Shown here: one piece after another, positions 5,752 to 6,700 of the stretch
Layout of the letters: the number at the start of each line of letters is the position of its first letter
How positions within the stretch are numbered: the stretch's first letter is position 1
Assembly (NCBI GenBank): GCA_051745535.1
Contig: JBNJED010000084.1
Span: 1-6,700 of the forward strand
Direction of reading: 5' to 3'
Source: Thiohalospira sp051745535
Lineage (GTDB): Bacteria; Pseudomonadota; Gammaproteobacteria; Thiohalospirales; Thiohalospiraceae
Length of the DNA stretch: 6,700 nucleotides
Notes under the pieces: generated by a model
The model's database searches: none
Seen by the model: only the letters and a program-made list of their open reading frames with translations
What the model was told of the DNA's origin: nothing
Made by a program: the position numbers and the translations under genes

Positions 5752-6700
5752 CTACTCCCCGGTCCGGCGCAGGACCGCCAGGGGCGGCTCGCGGACCACG
5801 CCGCGGGCGCCCAGCCAGCCGGTGAGCGCCGCCCCGCCGGCCCCGGCGGCGACGCCGATGGCCACGATCCCCGGCGCCGGCTGCCAGGGGAGGTCGAAGG
5901 CGAAGACCGCCAGCGCCATGCCCAGGGCGCTGGCGGCCAGGCCGGCGACCAGGCCCGCCGTGGCCCCCAGGGTGGCGAACTCCGCCAGGGTTGCCCGCAT
6001 GAGCAGGCCACGGCTCGCACCCAGGGCGCGCAGGATGGCCCCCTCGCGCCGGCGCTCGTCCAGGGTCGCCTCCAGGGCGGCGTAGAGCAGCAGAAGGCCG
6101 GCGACCAGGGTGAAGGCGAAGACGTACTCCACCGCCAGCGCCACCCGATCGGTGATGGAGCGCACCTGCTCCAGGATCCGGCCGGTATCCAGGATGGTCA
6201 CCGACGGGAACTGCCGGTTGAGCTCGGTGAGCAGCGCCTCGTCCCCCTCTGGCAGACGGAAGGCGGTGATCCAGGTGGCCGGGTAGTCGGCCAGCACCCC
6301 CGGCGGCGTCACGGCGAAGAAATTGGCGCGGAAGGAGTCCCAGTCCACCTCGCGCAGATTGGTGACCAGCAGCTCCAGCTCCCGGCCCCCGATGCGGTAG
6401 GTGACGCGATCACCCACCTCGATCCCCAGGGCCTCGGCGATCCCCGCCTCCACCGAGACCCAGGGGCCGGACGCCACCCGCGGTGCCGACCACCACTCGC
6501 CGGCGACCACGCGGTTGCCGGCACCCGTATCCGCCGCCTGCGACAGATTCCACTCGCGCTCGGCCAGCCGGCGGGCGCGGGGCTCCTCGTACTCCGCCGC
6601 CTCCACCTCGGCGCCATTGATGGCGGTGAGCCGGCCCCGGACCATGGGGTGGAGATCGGGGTCGGCCACGCCGCCGTCCTCCAGGAAGGCGCGCAGCCCG
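5752..6700 (-). CDS. ybbP: YbbP-like ABC transporter permease (FtsX/MacB family), C-terminal part; cut by the right edge
   Basis: This is an inner-membrane permease subunit that in the family pairs with the ATPase YbbA. In E. coli the pair lies beside the esterase gene tesA. About 315 residues are in the window, compared with about 800 in E. coli YbbP. The frame is open to the right edge (GLRAFLEDGG precedes the GTG at 6667-6669), so that GTG is not the true start. Visible features are HPMVRGRLTAINGAEV, then a periplasmic segment with the family signature VDWDSFRANFF (codons about 6316-6348). After this come three hydrophobic spans, near 6076-6144, 5899-5979 and 5809-5874. Between the first and second is DERRREGAILRALGASR, the FtsX-type cytoplasmic coupling segment. 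It ends with EPPLAVLRRTGE and TAG at 5752-5754. No ATPase gene is in view; it would be expected beyond the right edge. Confidence 0.9.
   Translation of the reverse strand, partial: GLRAFLEDGGVADPDLHPMVRGRLTAINGAEVEAAEYEEPRARRLAEREWNLSQAADTGAGNRVVAGEWWSAPRVASGPWVSVEAGIAEALGIEVGDRVTYRIGGRELELLVTNLREVDWDSFRANFFAVTPPGVLADYPATWITAFRLPEGDEALLTELNRQFPSVTILDTGRILEQVRSITDRVALAVEYVFAFTLVAGLLLLYAALEATLDERRREGAILRALGASRGLLMRATLAEFATLGATAGLVAGLAASALGMALAVFAFDLPWQPAPGIVAIGVAAGAGGAALTGWLGARGVVREPPLAVLRRTGE

Noticed and set aside
6667..6669. GTG as the start codon of the right-hand permease gene
   Set aside because: The frame continues open to the right edge with sequence that fits the family, and the visible part covers only the C-terminal third of a YbbP-type protein.

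Overview
The window is very GC-rich (around 70% by eye), densely coding bacterial DNA with strong third-position G/C bias. The gene families point to a gammaproteobacterium: a Fis protein close to the enterobacterial form, a YcaO that matches the E. coli protein from its first residues, a 180-kDa-type NAD-dependent glutamate dehydrogenase, and a YbbP-type permease. The GC content and the acidic lipoprotein would suit an Ectothiorhodospiraceae-like or halophilic lineage. That placement is inference from composition, not from a marker gene.

Layout from left to right: (1) 1-2513, minus strand, the N-terminal half of a large NAD-glutamate dehydrogenase that runs off the left edge. (2) 2514-2698, a 185-bp divergent intergenic region with a candidate fis promoter and a good match to a Fis binding core. 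(3) 2699-2998, plus strand, fis, starting behind a strong Shine-Dalgarno. (4) 2999-3051, a short gap that holds a clean stem-loop ending directly before the next start. (5) 3052-4752, plus strand, ycaO with a GTG start. (6) 4753-4821, a gap with a possible promoter. (7) 4822-5748, plus strand, a lipoprotein with an amidohydrolase (metal-dependent TIM-barrel) domain. (8) 5752-6700, minus strand, the C-terminal third of a YbbP-like FtsX-family ABC permease that runs off the right edge and converges on the lipoprotein gene with 3 nt between stop codons.

The genes do not form one obvious pathway. Glutamate dehydrogenase (amino-acid catabolism), Fis (growth-rate-linked nucleoid regulation) and YcaO (ribosomal protein S12 modification in E. 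coli) are housekeeping functions, and fis-ycaO-lipoprotein could be partly co-transcribed. The points most worth a second look are the stem-loop that may bring a distant Shine-Dalgarno up to the ycaO GTG codon, possible Fis autoregulation of a divergent fis/gdh promoter region, a fis gene without its usual dusB neighbour and with a divergent N-terminus, and the uncharacterised surface or periplasmic amidohydrolase lipoprotein. I see no CRISPR array, tRNA, rRNA, insertion sequence, prophage or obvious new defence or biosynthetic system.
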